From NCBI GenBank assembly GCA_030323885.1, contig CM059199.1, positions 77,782,781 through 77,846,780 of the forward strand: a stretch of 64,000 nt of DNA, given 5' to 3'. Below the pieces are notes generated by a model. It made no database searches. It worked only from the letters and a program-made list of their open reading frames with translations, and had not been told where the DNA came from. The position numbers and the translations under genes were made by a program. Below are positions 53,001-64,000 of this stretch, piece by piece (position 1 is the first letter of the stretch; the number at the start of each line of letters is the position of its first letter). Source of the DNA: Branchipolynoe longqiensis. Its lineage: Eukaryota > Annelida > Polychaeta > Phyllodocida > Polynoidae.

Positions 53001-54150
53001 CTGAGTCCGCCACACAGGCACCCCTTGGTCAGACTCCAACACGCCGAGAGAGGTGGGAGAGGGACGGGGGGTTGGGGGGGGGGATGGGGGACAAGGGGTG
53101 TGGAGAAGGAGGGTAGAGGGGTGAGGAGAGGGGTGGGGAGAAAGTGGTGGGGATAGCGATGAGGAGAGGGGGAGATCGTGGCAGAGAGGAGAAATGGACA
53201 TGGTAGAGACTGACTGCAAAAAGAGAGTGAGAGAAGGCAAACACTGAGAGAGGAGAGCGAAGAGAGAGAGAAGAGAGAGAAGGCAGGGGTCGGGAGAGAA
53301 GCAAGAGAGACAAAGGCGATACTGAGAAAGAGAAGAGAGATAAGAGAGACTAAGCGTAGCGAGAGAGACATACCAAGGAGAAATAAAAGTGACAGAGGGG
53401 AGAGATGGATTGGAGGAGTGAGGGGTGGATGTCATTCTAGAAGAGATATGGATAATGGTGGGGCGAGGGGTGGGAGGATAGGAGGGGGAGGGGTGAGGGT
53501 GGGAAGATGGGGGAGGCGTGGGAGGGTGGGGTAAGAGGTGGGTGAGGAGTGAGGGTGGGAGGGGTAGGGGACGGTGGGAGGATGAGGGAGGGGGTGGGGG
53601 TGGGGGAGCGTGGGACGATGGGAGAGGCTGAAATACTGCTAAAAGAATGGATGTAGAGCAGCAATAAGTGGCTCGCGGTGAACAGCGCTGAACAACTCAC
53701 TTAGACTCACAGTGAACAGAGCTCAGCAACTCACTTAAAGGTGTGCCACGGAGTGAAGACACAGCAGTGAGAAATGAGCAGATGTAAGATGTGCGATGGG
53801 AGAAAGAAGTGGTAGGAAAGGAGAGTGGAGATGGGGAATGAAAGGAAAGAAGATGGTAAATGGGGTAAGGAGAGTGGAGAGCAGGAGGTGAAATAGAGGA
53901 GAGAGGAGAGTAAGGGGAAGGACAAGGGAACGAGAGCGGAGAGGTCATTAAAGAGAGAGGAGAGAAAGAGAAGGGGGTGAGGAGAGTAAAGGACATGATA
54001 GAGAGAAATGAGATTAGAAAGAGAGAAAGGGGAGAAATATGAGATGTGGGGGAGAGCGGAGTAATGGGAATGATAGGGAATAGAGAGAGCAGAGGAATAT
54101 TAGAAAGAGAGGGGAGAAAGAGAGGGAGAGGAAGGAGATAGGCACCTCGA
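53001..54150 (+). repeat. Purine-rich low-complexity tract
   Basis: GAGAGAGAAGAG, GGGTGGGAGGAT and GGAAAGGAGAG sequences with few pyrimidines. With the tract at 51421-52745, this makes about 2.5 kb of purine-strand bias. Confidence 0.9.
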
Positions 54151-54349
54151 CTAACGAAACCGGCGTCCGGGAACAGGCATCAATCACGTGACAGGAAGTG
54201 GGCAGGGAGAATCCATTCTAGAGCCTTGTACTCGGGTGTTGGAGGAGAACAGAGGTTTGATGGAATGGGGAGGAGGAGATGTTTTAGGGCTCTGTAGCAT
54301 GGTGTGAACTGGAGTTATCGGAGAATGAAGAGAGCAATCAAAGTGCCAC
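54151..54349. other. Unique spacer
   Basis: No gene recognised. Confidence 0.4.
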
Positions 54350-55835
54350 GTTATAACGTGTAGCTGCAGGAGATGGAAGTGTTAGCACAGCGTGCTGCAG
54401 CTACACGTTATAACGTGTAGCTGCAGGAGATGGAAGTGTTAGCACAGCGTGCTGCAGCTACATGTTATAACGTGTAGCTGCAGGAGATGGAAGTGTTAGC
54501 ACAGCATGCTGCAGCTACATGTTATTATGTGTAGCTGCAGGAGATGGAAGTGTTAGCACAGCGTGCTGCAGCTACATGTTATAACGTGTAGCTGCAGGAG
54601 ATGGAAGTGTTAGCACAGTGTGCTGCAGCTACATGTTATTATGTGTAGCTGCAGGAGATGGAAGTGTTAGCACAGCGTGCTGCAGCTACATGTTATAACG
54701 TGTAGCTGCAGGAGATGGAAGTGTTAGCACAGCGTGCTGCAGCTACATGTTATAACGTGTAGCTGCAGGAGATGGAAGTGTTAGCACAGCGTGCTGCAGC
54801 TACATGTTATAATGTGTAGCTGCAGGAGATGGAAGTGTTAGCACAGCGTGATGCAGCTACATGTTATAACGTGTAGCTGCAGGAGATGGAAGTGTTAGCA
54901 CAGCGTGCTGCAGCTACATGTTATTATGTGTAGCTGCAGGAGATGGAAGTGTTAGCACAGCGTGCTGCAGCTACATGTTATAATGTGTAGCTGCAGGAGA
55001 TGGAAGTGTTAGCACAGCGTGCTGCAGCTACATGTTATGATGTGTAGCTGCAGGAGATGGAAGTGTTAGCACAGTGTGCTGCAGCTACATGTTATAATGT
55101 GTAGCTGCAGGAGATGGAAGTGTTAGCACAGCGTGCTGCAGCTACATGTTATAATGTATAGCTGCAGGAGATGGAAGTGTTAGCACAGCGTGCTGCAGCT
55201 ACATGTTATAACATGTAGCTGCAGGAGATGGAAGTGTTAGCACAGCGTGCTGCGCATGCACGTTATTATGTGTAGCTGCAGGAGATGGAAGTGTTAGCAC
55301 AGCATGCTGCAGCTACATGTTATAACGTGTAGCTGCAGGAGATGGAAGTGTTAGCACAGTGCACTGCATCTACATGTTATAATGTGTAGCTGCAGGAGAT
55401 GGAAGTGTTAGCACAGCGTGCTGCAGCTACATGTTATAACATGTAGCTGCAGGAGATGGAAGTGTTAGCACAGTGCACTGCATCTACATGTTATAATGTG
55501 TAGCTGCAGGAGATGGAAGTGTTAGCACAGCGTGCTGCAGCTACATGTTATAACATGTAGCTGCAGGAGATGGAAGTGTTAGCACAGCATGCTGCAGCTA
55601 CATGTTATAACGTGTAGCTGCAGGAGATGGAAGTGTTAGCACAGCATGCTGCAGCTACATGTTATAACATGTAGCTGCAGGAGATGGAAGTGTTAGCACA
55701 GTGCACTGCATCTACATGTTATAATGTGTAGCTGCAGGAGATGGAAGTGGTAGCACAGCGTGCTGCAGCTACATGTTATAATGTGTAGCTGCAGGAGATG
55801 GAAGTGTTAGCACAGCGCGCTGCAGCTACAACGCG
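54350..55835. repeat. 57-bp satellite containing a 32-bp palindrome
   Basis: About 26 units. Each has an arm CTGCAGCTACA, a centre YGTTATAAYR and the mirrored arm TGTAGCTGCAG, then a conserved spacer GAGATGGAAGTGTTAGCACA GCGTG. The first full unit (54396-54427) has the perfect palindrome with centre CACGTTATAACGTG. Later units change CG to TG or CA in one or both arms (ATGTTATAACGTG, ATGTTATAATGTG, ATGTTATAACATG), as expected from CpG deamination. A few arms are broken (TGCGCATGCACG near 55250, CATCTACATG near 55368). No frame stays open. Confidence 0.95.
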
Positions 55836-55842
55836 GACAGTT

Positions 55843-55902
55843 GGTTGGTTGTTGGAGTTACACGTCCTGGAAACATCTAAGGTCATATCATGACGGGAGG
55901 AC
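55843..55902 (-). mobile_element. Tail-only retro-insertion
   Basis: GTTGGTTGGTTGTTGGAGTT then ACACGTCCTGG and AACATCTAAGGTCATATCA is the reverse complement of the shared tail. It interrupts GCGGACAG, which occurs on both sides (55833 and 55900), a likely 8-9-bp target duplication. Confidence 0.8.
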
Positions 55903-56079
55903 GCGGACAGGATGGTGCCTGCTCTGAGCACTGCGCATTGTTGTGCGCACATTGAGTGACACGGATGGGGCTGTTTTAGTGTTCTCTACTCAGACAGTCA
56001 GAGTGTGTGTGTGTGGGGGCGGGGGCGGGGGGCTGCTCACCTGTATGTAGGGAGCAGCTCACAGTGTTCACAGTGTGGG
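55903..56079. other. Unique spacer
   Basis: Contains GTGTGTGGGGGCGGGGGCGGG. No gene recognised. Confidence 0.4.
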
Positions 56080-57730
56080 AGCATGCGCACACACGCACAT
56101 GTACACCCCCACATACAGTCACGCTCCACACACACACCAACCCACACGCCCACACACACACACCCTACACACAACCACCCTCACACAACCACGCTAACAC
56201 AACCACCCTCACACAACCACCCTCACACAACCACCCTCCACACACACATACCCTCCACACAACTACGCTAACACAACCACCCTCACACAACCACCCTCCA
56301 CACACACATACCCTACACACAACCACCCTCACACAACCACCCTCCACACAACCACACTCCGCACAACCACACTCACACAACCACCCTCCACACACACAGA
56401 CCCTCCACACAACCACCCTCACACAACCACCCTCACACAACCACCCTCACACAACCACTCATCCACACAACCCACATCACACAACCACCCTCCATACACA
56501 CATACCCTCCACACAACCACCCTCCACACAACCACCCTCACACAACCACCCTCACACAACCACCCTCACACAACCACCTCACACACCATATCCTCCACAC
56601 AACCCACCCTCACACAACCTCGCTACACACAACCACCCTTCACACACCACCCTCCACACAACCACACTCCAAGGCACTACACACACATACCCTCAACCAC
56701 TCCCACTAACACAACCACCCTCACACAACCACCTCACACACACTACACCTACACACCCACCCTCCCACACACTATACCCTCCACACACATATACCTTCCA
56801 CCACATATACCACCACACACAAACCTCCACACAACCACCCTCACTCAACCACCCTCACACAACCACCCTCCACACCAACCACCCCCCACACAACCACCTC
56901 CACCAACCCCTCACACACCACAACCTCTACACACACACCACACACATACCCTCACCAACCACCCTCATCAAAACCACCCTCCACACAACCACCCTCACAC
57001 AACCACCCTCACACAACCACCCTCACACAACCACCCTCACACAACCACCCTCCACACAACCACCCTCCACACAACCACCCTCCACACAACCACCCTCAAC
57101 ACAACCACCTCACACCCCACCCTCCACACAACCACCTCCACACAACCACCCTACACATCCACCCTCACACAACACCCTCACACATAACCACCCTCACAGA
57201 ACCACCCTCCACACAACCACCCTCCACACAACCACCCTCCACACACACATACCCTCCACACAACCACCCTCACACAACCACCCTCACACAACCACCCTCA
57301 CACAACCACCCTCCACACAACCACCCTCACACAACCACCCTCCACACACACATACCCTCCACACAACCACCCTCACACAACCACCCTCCACACATGTACC
57401 CACCCACGCACACATACCCACCCACACGCACATACCCACCCACACACAACTACCCTCTACACACACACCCAGATGCACAACTACCTTACACACACCTACC
57501 AACACACCTACCCACCCACACACCTACCCCCACACACACACCTACTCACACACACCTCCGCACACACACGCCTGCCCATACACAACTACCCTCTACACAC
57601 CTACCAACACACACATACCTTACACACACATCTACACACACACCTACTCACACACACGCCTGCCCCATACACAACTACCCTCTACACACACCTACCAACA
57701 CACACATACCTTACACACATCTACACAACC
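56080..57730 (+). repeat. 15-bp minisatellite CACACAACCACCCTC
   Basis: About 90 units, with CACACACATACCCTC variants. A single frame stays open for 594 codons (HNHPHTTTLTQPPS repeats), but small indels at 56570-57190 show no preference for codon-sized changes in the unit. Towards 57390 it becomes CACACCTACC-type. Confidence 0.95.
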
Positions 57731-58394
57731 CGCGGGCGGATTCAAATTAGGTCAAAATCACGCACAAACGAGACGTGGCTGTCGCTTTTGACGTGGTTTT
57801 TCTCCCCCCCCCCCCCGCTCTAACCGCCCCCCCCGTATCCCCCCCCCCCCCCACATCCTGATCACACGTCGCCTGGTTGGAACTTTGACTCGAATGAAAC
57901 GAATGAAACGAGGCAGACGCGCAAAAAATCTAGATGAAAGGAACGCTGTAATTGGTGTTTCCGGTGGGAACAGGGTAAGCGCGCCCACCACGTTCCCGAC
58001 TGCCCCAGCCCCCCCCCCCCCCCCCCCCCCCCCAGCCCGCCTTTAACGTATTCTAACGTCCGACAACGTTTAGTGGTCGTCCCGCTCACAATTGGGGGCT
58101 TTCACAGACTCCCCTCCCCCACCTCACACCCCCACACCCCACACACACACCACACAAAAATACCACATACAGACAACACACACGCGCGCACACTACACAC
58201 GCCCACAAGCATGCACAAGGTCTGCGTTTGAAACTGGTTAATTATGTACATTTTTATGCATATTTATATTTATTGAAATTCTTTTCACTAATAACTATGT
58301 AATCTTAAAGCTTCATCCGTTGAAAGCATAACATGTTTGAACCCAAAGGACTCATCTAGATTTGTTCCACCATATCGACCTTAGATACTGGTGC
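57731..58394. other. C-run-rich and unique sequence
   Basis: C-runs at 57806-57817, 57839-57852 and 58010-58033. CACACACAC at 58130-58200. AT-rich at 58240-58340. No gene recognised. Confidence 0.5.
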
Positions 58395-58578
58395 ACTCTC
58401 TCTTCTCTCTATTCTCTCTCTTCTCCCTCTTCTCTCTCCTCTCTCTCCGCTCTCTTCTCTCTCTCTCTCCTCGCGCTCCCTCTCTCTGTATTCTCTCTCT
58501 CCTCCCTCTCCCTCTCCCTATCTCTCTCCTCTCTCCCTATCTCTCTCCTCTCTCCCTCTCTCTCTCTCTTTCTCTCTC
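58395..58578 (+). repeat. TCTC microsatellite
   Basis: CTCTCTCTTCTCCCTCTTCTC-type pyrimidine tract. Confidence 0.93.
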
Positions 58579-58760
58579 CCACCGGGAGCGGTGGTCGAAT
58601 CGGTAGAGCGCAGGCCTCCCGTGCGGGAGATCGGGAGTTCGTCTGGGCAAACATTTAGCCACAGCAGACGACAGGCTGTGGCATGTTCGACTGGGCTCCT
58701 GTTTAAGCCGTGTTCGACTGGGCGTCTGTTTAGTCGCAGCAGACGACAGGGCGTTGCGAG
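58579..58760 (+). mobile_element. tRNA-like sequence, probable SINE head
   Basis: GGTGGTCGAATCGGTAGAGC resembles an A box, and GGGAGTTCGTCTGGGC is a damaged B box. It is followed by two copies of GCAGACGACAGG (58662, 58740). The stems do not form a proper tRNA, so it is not called a tRNA gene. Confidence 0.5.
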
Positions 58761-59240
58761 TGGAGGGGAGGGTCAGTGCCTGCTGGAGGAGTCCCCAGAC
58801 GCCCGCCCCGTGGAGGACCGCGACGCGCACGAATTATGCGCATGATTTAATTAGTGACTCAATAATTTTAATGATCAGGCGCCCCGTCGCGCCGCCTGCC
58901 GGGAACGGTTAGCGGCACCCGGCGGCCGGTTAGCAAACGAAACAGGCCCGGCGCGCCGCGGGCGGTAAGAGGGGACTGTGGGGGTGGGGGTGGGGGGGGG
59001 GGGGGTGGACAATGTCGTCTGTGGGACGGTAGGGGGCGGGTGTGAGTGTGTGTGGGGGGGGGGATGCCCGGTGTAGGGGGGGTGATGGGTGTTGGTGGGA
59101 GAGAGTGGGTAGGTGTGGGCGTGAGAGTGTGGGTACGTGTGGATGTGGGTGGGAGAGTGTGGGGTGAGGGGCAGATACAAGAAATTGTATTGTTGAGCAA
59201 ATCTCATCTACACTTAGTGAAAACAAAATTAATATATACA
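58761..59240. other. CpG-rich block and G-rich repeat
   Basis: GCGCGCCGCGGGCGGTAAGAG at 58951 includes a donor-like GGTAAGA, but no frame supports an exon. GTGTGGGTGGGAGAGTGTGG sequence lies at 59040-59165. Confidence 0.4.
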
Positions 59241-59241
59241 C

Positions 59242-59302
<61 letters not shown>
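59241..59302 (+). repeat. (TA)n(GA)n compound microsatellite
   Basis: TATATATA then GAGAGAGA. Confidence 0.95.
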
Positions 59303-59303
<1 letters not shown>

Positions 59304-59829
59304 ACAGCACATTCTAGTGTTTGTCTTAAATTGTGATCACTTCTCCTGAAGAAATGAATGAATTAATACCTAAATAGATTAATGTACAAAGAAATGTGGT
59401 CACTTCTCGCGCTGCCTCGTCTATTCTCGGCCAACTCTCGGGCCCGCTGCGGGACGTCGTTTCGGGCGCGGGGAAACGCCGCGTCGGAATCGGCGCGTTT
59501 AGAACGCGCCAAATGTCAGCGTCTCATGGGGGTGGGGGGGGGGGGGGGATGTGAGGGGGTGAGAGAATGGGGAGGGGTGGAGGCACCCGTGTGTGTGTGT
59601 TTGGGGGTATTTCTGTGTTGGGGAGGGGGGAGGCAGGCAGGTGTGCAGTGGGAGATTCTCCCAGAATGCCCCTGAGGAGTGTGTGTGTGTGTGTGTGGTG
59701 GTGGTGGTGGTGGTGGTAGTGGGGGGGGGGGGGGTATGCGCACCATTGTGTCCTAAAGGCGGACTGTCACAAGTTTGTCTGCTGCATACAGTGTGTGCGC
59801 GTACAGACAGCAGCAACCCGTATGTGGCA
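59303..59829. other. CpG-rich patch and simple sequence
   Basis: GGCGCGTTTAGAACGCGCC (59491-59509) is a 19-bp inverted repeat in a CpG patch 59405-59520. G-runs and GTGGTGGTGG follow. No gene recognised. Confidence 0.45.
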
Positions 59830-62340
59830 CCCACTACCTATACACTACTACCCACTACCTATACACTAGTACCCACTACTTGTACACTAGTACCCACTAC
59901 CTGTACACTACTGCCCACTAGCTGTACACTAGTACCCACTACCTATACACTATTACCCACTACCTGTACACTACTACCCACTACCTGTACACTAGTACCC
60001 ACTACCTGTACACTACTACCCACTAGCTGTACACTACTACCCACTACCTATACACTATTACCCACTACCTGTACACTACTACCCACTACCTGTACACTAG
60101 TACCCACTACCTGTACACTACTACCCACTATCTATACACTACTACCCACTACCCATACACTACTACCCACTACCTGTACACTACTACCCACTACCTGTAC
60201 ACTACTACCCACTACCTGTACACTATTCCCCACTACCTGTACACTACTACCCACTAGCTGTACACTACTACCCACTACCTATACACTATTACCCACTACC
60301 TGTACACTACTACCCACTACCTGTACACTAGTACCCACTACCTATACACTACTACCCACTACCCATACACTACTACCCACTACCTATACACTACTACCCA
60401 CTACCTGTACACTACTACCCACTACATGTACACTATTCCCCACTACCTGTACACTACTACCCACTAGCTGTACACTACTACCCACTACCTATACACTATT
60501 ACCCACTACCTGTACACTACTACCCACTACCTGTACACTAGTACCCACTACCTGTACACTACTACCCACTACCTATACACTACTACCCACTACCGGTACA
60601 CTACTACCCACTACCTGTACACTATTCCCCACTACCTGTACACTACTACCCACTACCTATACACTACTACCCACTACCCGTACACTACTCCCCACTATCT
60701 ATACACTACTACCCACTACCTGTACACTACTACCCACTACCTGTACACTACTCCCCACTATCTATACACTACTATCCACTACCTGTACACTACTCCCCAC
60801 TACCTATACACTACTACCCACTACCTATACACTACTACCCACTACCTGTACACTACTCCCCACTGCATGTACACTACTCCCCACTCCCGGTACACTACTA
60901 CCCACTACCTGTACACTACTACCAACTACATGTACACTACTACCCACTACGTGTACACTACTACCCACTACCTGTACACTAGTACCCACTACCCATACAC
61001 TACTACCCACTACCCATACACTACTACCCACTACCTATACACTACTACCCCTACCTATGCACTACTACCCACTACCTGTACACTACTACCCACTACCTGG
61101 GCACTACTCCCCACTATCTATACACTACTACCCACTACATGTACACTACTCCCCACTACCTGTACACTACTACCCACTACCTGTACACGACTACCCACTA
61201 CCTGTACACTACTACCCACTACATGTACACTACTACCCACTACATGTACACTACTCCCCACTACATATGCACTACTACCCACTACCTATACACTACTACA
61301 CACTACCTGTACACTACTACCCACTACCTGTTCACTACTACCCACTACCCACCCACTACTACCCACTACCCATCCACTACTACCCACTACCTGTACACTA
61401 CTACCCACTACCTATACACTACTAGCCACTATCCATCCACTACTACCCACTACCTGTACACTACTACCCACTACATGTACACTATTACCCACTACCTATA
61501 CACTACTACCCACTACATGTACACTACTAACCACTACATGTACACTACTACCCACTACCTATACACTACTAGCCACTACCCATCCACTACTACCCACTAC
61601 CTGTACACTACTACCCACTACATGTACACTACTACCCACTACCTATACACTACTATCCACTAACCATCCACTACTACTCACTAGCTATACACTACTACCC
61701 ACTACATGTACACTACTAGCCACTACCCATCCACTACTATCCACTACCTGTACACTACTAACCACTACATATACACTACTACCCACTACATATACACTAT
61801 TATCCACTACCTATGCACTAGTACCCACTAACTATGCACTACTACCCATTACCTGTACACTACTAACCACTACATATACACTACTACCCACTAGATATAC
61901 ACTATTAACCACTACCTATATACTACTACCCACTACCTATAAACTACTACCCACTACGACTACTCACTACTTATATACTACTACACACTACATGTACACT
62001 ACTAAACACTATATATACACTACTGCCCACTACATGTACACTACTACCCACACTACCTATATACTACCCACTACCTATACACTACTACCCACTACATATA
62101 CACTGATGCCAACTACCTAATCACTACTACCCACTACCTATACACTACTACTCACTACTTATACATTACTACCCATTACCTAATCACTACTACCCACTAC
62201 CTATACACTACTACTCACTAGCTATACACTACTACTCACTACATATACACTAATGCCCACTACCTATACATTTACCCTACTACCCACTACCTACACACTA
62301 CTACCCACTACCTATACACTACTACCCACTACACACACCA
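59830..62340 (+). repeat. 21-bp minisatellite CACTACTACCCACTACCTGTA
   Basis: About 115 units. Variants of the CCTGTACA, CCTATACA, CATGTACA and CCCATACA class recur. One frame is open for 610 codons (TCTLLPT)n and then shifts after a 2-base deletion near 61048 (ACCCCTACC). G occurs almost only in the TGTA words. Confidence 0.96.
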
Positions 62341-62811
62341 CACACTACTACATTACCACACAGTACTAGTAGTATTACACATACCACACACTGATGTACA
62401 CTAGTTAACTACATATTACTACACACTACTACATTACCACATACTACTACTAGTAGCATACCACACAATGCTGTACAGTCGTCACCCTACATATAACTAC
62501 ACACCTCACTACTACATTACCACATTCTACTACTAGTACTACTACTGAGTACTAGTACTACTAGTACTACACTGTACACATACCACACACTACTGTACAC
62601 TAGTTAACTACATATTACTACACACTACTACATTACCACGTACTACTACTAGTACTAGACATACCACACACTGCTGTACAGTCGTCACCCTACATATAAC
62701 TAGACACCTCACTACTACATTACCACATACTACTACTAGTACTGAGTACTAGTACTACACTGTACACATACCACACACTACTGTACACTAGTTAAACTAC
62801 ATATTACTACA
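62341..62811 (+). repeat. About 200-bp repeat with ACTAGTACTAGTA words
   Basis: Two and a third copies contain ACTACATTACCACATACTAC, TACTGTACACTAGTTAAC and CTGTACAGTCGTCACCC. It ends at the gap. Confidence 0.85.
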
Positions 62812-63311
62812 NNNNNNNNNNNNNNNNNNNNNNNNNNNNNNNNNNNNNNNNNNNNNNNNNNNNNNNNNNNNNNNNNNNNNNNNNNNNNNNNNNNNNNNNN
62901 NNNNNNNNNNNNNNNNNNNNNNNNNNNNNNNNNNNNNNNNNNNNNNNNNNNNNNNNNNNNNNNNNNNNNNNNNNNNNNNNNNNNNNNNNNNNNNNNNNNN
63001 NNNNNNNNNNNNNNNNNNNNNNNNNNNNNNNNNNNNNNNNNNNNNNNNNNNNNNNNNNNNNNNNNNNNNNNNNNNNNNNNNNNNNNNNNNNNNNNNNNNN
63101 NNNNNNNNNNNNNNNNNNNNNNNNNNNNNNNNNNNNNNNNNNNNNNNNNNNNNNNNNNNNNNNNNNNNNNNNNNNNNNNNNNNNNNNNNNNNNNNNNNNN
63201 NNNNNNNNNNNNNNNNNNNNNNNNNNNNNNNNNNNNNNNNNNNNNNNNNNNNNNNNNNNNNNNNNNNNNNNNNNNNNNNNNNNNNNNNNNNNNNNNNNNN
63301 NNNNNNNNNNN
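62812..63311. other. Assembly gap of 500 N
   Basis: Fixed-size gap between two arrays. Confidence 0.99.
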
Positions 63312-63890
63312 GCAATGTGCGCAGTGTGTGCAGTGTGTGCAATATGCACAATGTGCAGTGTGTGCAGTGTGTGCAATGTGTGCAGTGTATGCAATGTGCG
63401 CAGTGTGTGCAGTGTGTGCAATATGCACAATGTACAGTGTGTGCAGCGTGTGCAGTGTGTGCAGTGTATGCAATGTGCGCAATGTGCACAGTGTGCGCAG
63501 TGTGTGCAGTGTGTGCAGTGTGTGCAATGCATGCATTGTGTCCAATGTGCGCAGTGTGTGCAGTGTATGCAATGTGGGCAGTGTGCGCAGTGTGCACAGT
63601 GTGCACAGGATGCGCAGTGTATGCAATGTGTGCAGTGTGTGCAGTGTGCACAATGTATGCAATGTGTGCAGTGTGTGCAGTGTGTGCAGTGTGTGCAGTG
63701 TGCACAATGTATGCACTGTGTACATTGTGTGCAGTGTGTGCATTGTGTGCAGTGTGCACTGTGTGCACAGTTTGCGCAGTGTGTGCAGTGTGCACTGTGT
63801 GCACAGTTTGCGCAGTGTGTGCAGTGTGTGCAGTGTGTGTTGTCTGCGCAATGTGTGCAGTGTGCGCAGTGTGCGCAGTTTGCGCGCGCA
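63312..63890 (+). repeat. 10-bp repeat TGTGTGCAGT
   Basis: About 60 units with TGTGCGCAGT and TGTATGCAAT variants, starting directly at the gap. Cys/Val/Gln frames on plus and His/Thr/Leu frames on minus are repeat-derived. Confidence 0.95.
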
Positions 63891-64000
63891 GGTTTAGCAA
63901 TTTGTGGCGGCTCCTGACGTGTTTTCTCTGTGCTAGAAGAACCTTAGAAACGTCCCTGAATGAGTGAAATTGGGAGGCGGAATGTTAAATAAATATCTGC
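63891..64000. other. Window end, unique sequence
   Basis: No feature recognised; ends ATGTTAAATAAATATCTGC. Confidence 0.4.

Noticed and set aside
54350..55835. CRISPR-like array of palindromic repeats with regular spacers
   Set aside because: The 25-bp spacer is as conserved as the palindrome, the setting is eukaryotic and no cas-like gene is present; it is a satellite.
56007..57791. 594-codon His/Pro/Thr-rich protein
   Set aside because: It is the translation of a 15-bp minisatellite with irregular indels; no unique domain, signal or splice structure.
58580..58650. tRNA gene
   Set aside because: B box is damaged and the D and anticodon stems do not pair properly; probably SINE-derived.
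59593..61425. 610-codon (TCTLLPT)n protein
   Set aside because: Pure product of a 21-bp array; starts in a G-run and GTGTGT tract and is frame-broken by a small deletion near 61048.
63312..63890. Telomeric or subtelomeric repeat near the window end
   Set aside because: The unit is TGTGTGCAGT, not a telomere repeat, and unique sequence follows.

Overview
This window is eukaryotic, from an animal with introns and many retroelements. The evidence is a spliced exon of a uracil-DNA glycosylase of the SMUG1 family, CR1/Rex1-like LINE fragments, tRNA-derived SINEs with recognisable A and B boxes, TIR-bearing MITEs, and CpG-rich promoter-like islands with NRF1, ETS, YY1, RFX and CTCF-type motifs. 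The style of the SINEs and of a shared retroelement tail (ATGACCTTAGATGTTGCCAG then GACGTAAAACTCCAACAA) fits a marine invertebrate, possibly a mollusc. That placement is inference, not a demonstrated assignment. Two 500-N scaffold gaps (1667-2166 and 62812-63311) sit beside low-complexity arrays.

The dominant content is tandem repeats. Adding the arrays listed below gives about 33 kb, or roughly half of the sequenced bases, in about 30 distinct micro- and minisatellite arrays with unrelated units of 11 to 74 bp. Many are strongly strand-asymmetric: A/C-rich at 2.6-4.5, 7.8-10, 12-13.9, 56-57.7 and 59.8-62.3 kb, G/T-rich at 5-7.7, 28.8-31.2 and 63.3-63.9 kb, and almost pure purine at 51.4-54.2 kb. 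Most long open frames come from these arrays and should not be read as proteins by default. Arrays with periods not divisible by three (11, 20, 22, 37, 62, 67/73, 74) are as common as those divisible by three.

The only secure protein-coding sequence is the C-terminal exon of SMUG1 at 35311-35730 (+). A damaged duplicate of its 5' end lies 108 bp upstream, and a short array of TCAAGGTCA/GACGTCA motifs begins just after its stop codon. Its upstream exons were not found here. Two or three CpG-rich sites carry a TISU/YY1-like initiator (36591 +, 39410 -, 47912 +) and could be first coding exons, but this is conjecture.

Interspersed elements: a five-copy MITE family whose termini read AAAGYTGCATAGTCCGATG; a 264-bp Harbinger-like MITE with TTA target duplication at 4715-4978; an inverted pair of a second TIR element at about 46-360 and 24728-25176; a fold-back element at 50453-51063; tRNA-derived SINEs; several tail-only retro-insertions; and two LINE 3' ends at 33690-34400 and 34832-35130.

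The most unusual signals are a 57-bp satellite built on a 32-bp palindrome (54350-55835), an array of about 21 ETS-type sites (41905-42376), eight exact CTCF-core matches in 64 kb, a 49-fold octapeptide-like open frame (23315-24514), and a pentanucleotide-codon array that translates to a pentapeptide-repeat-like pattern (29641-31237).
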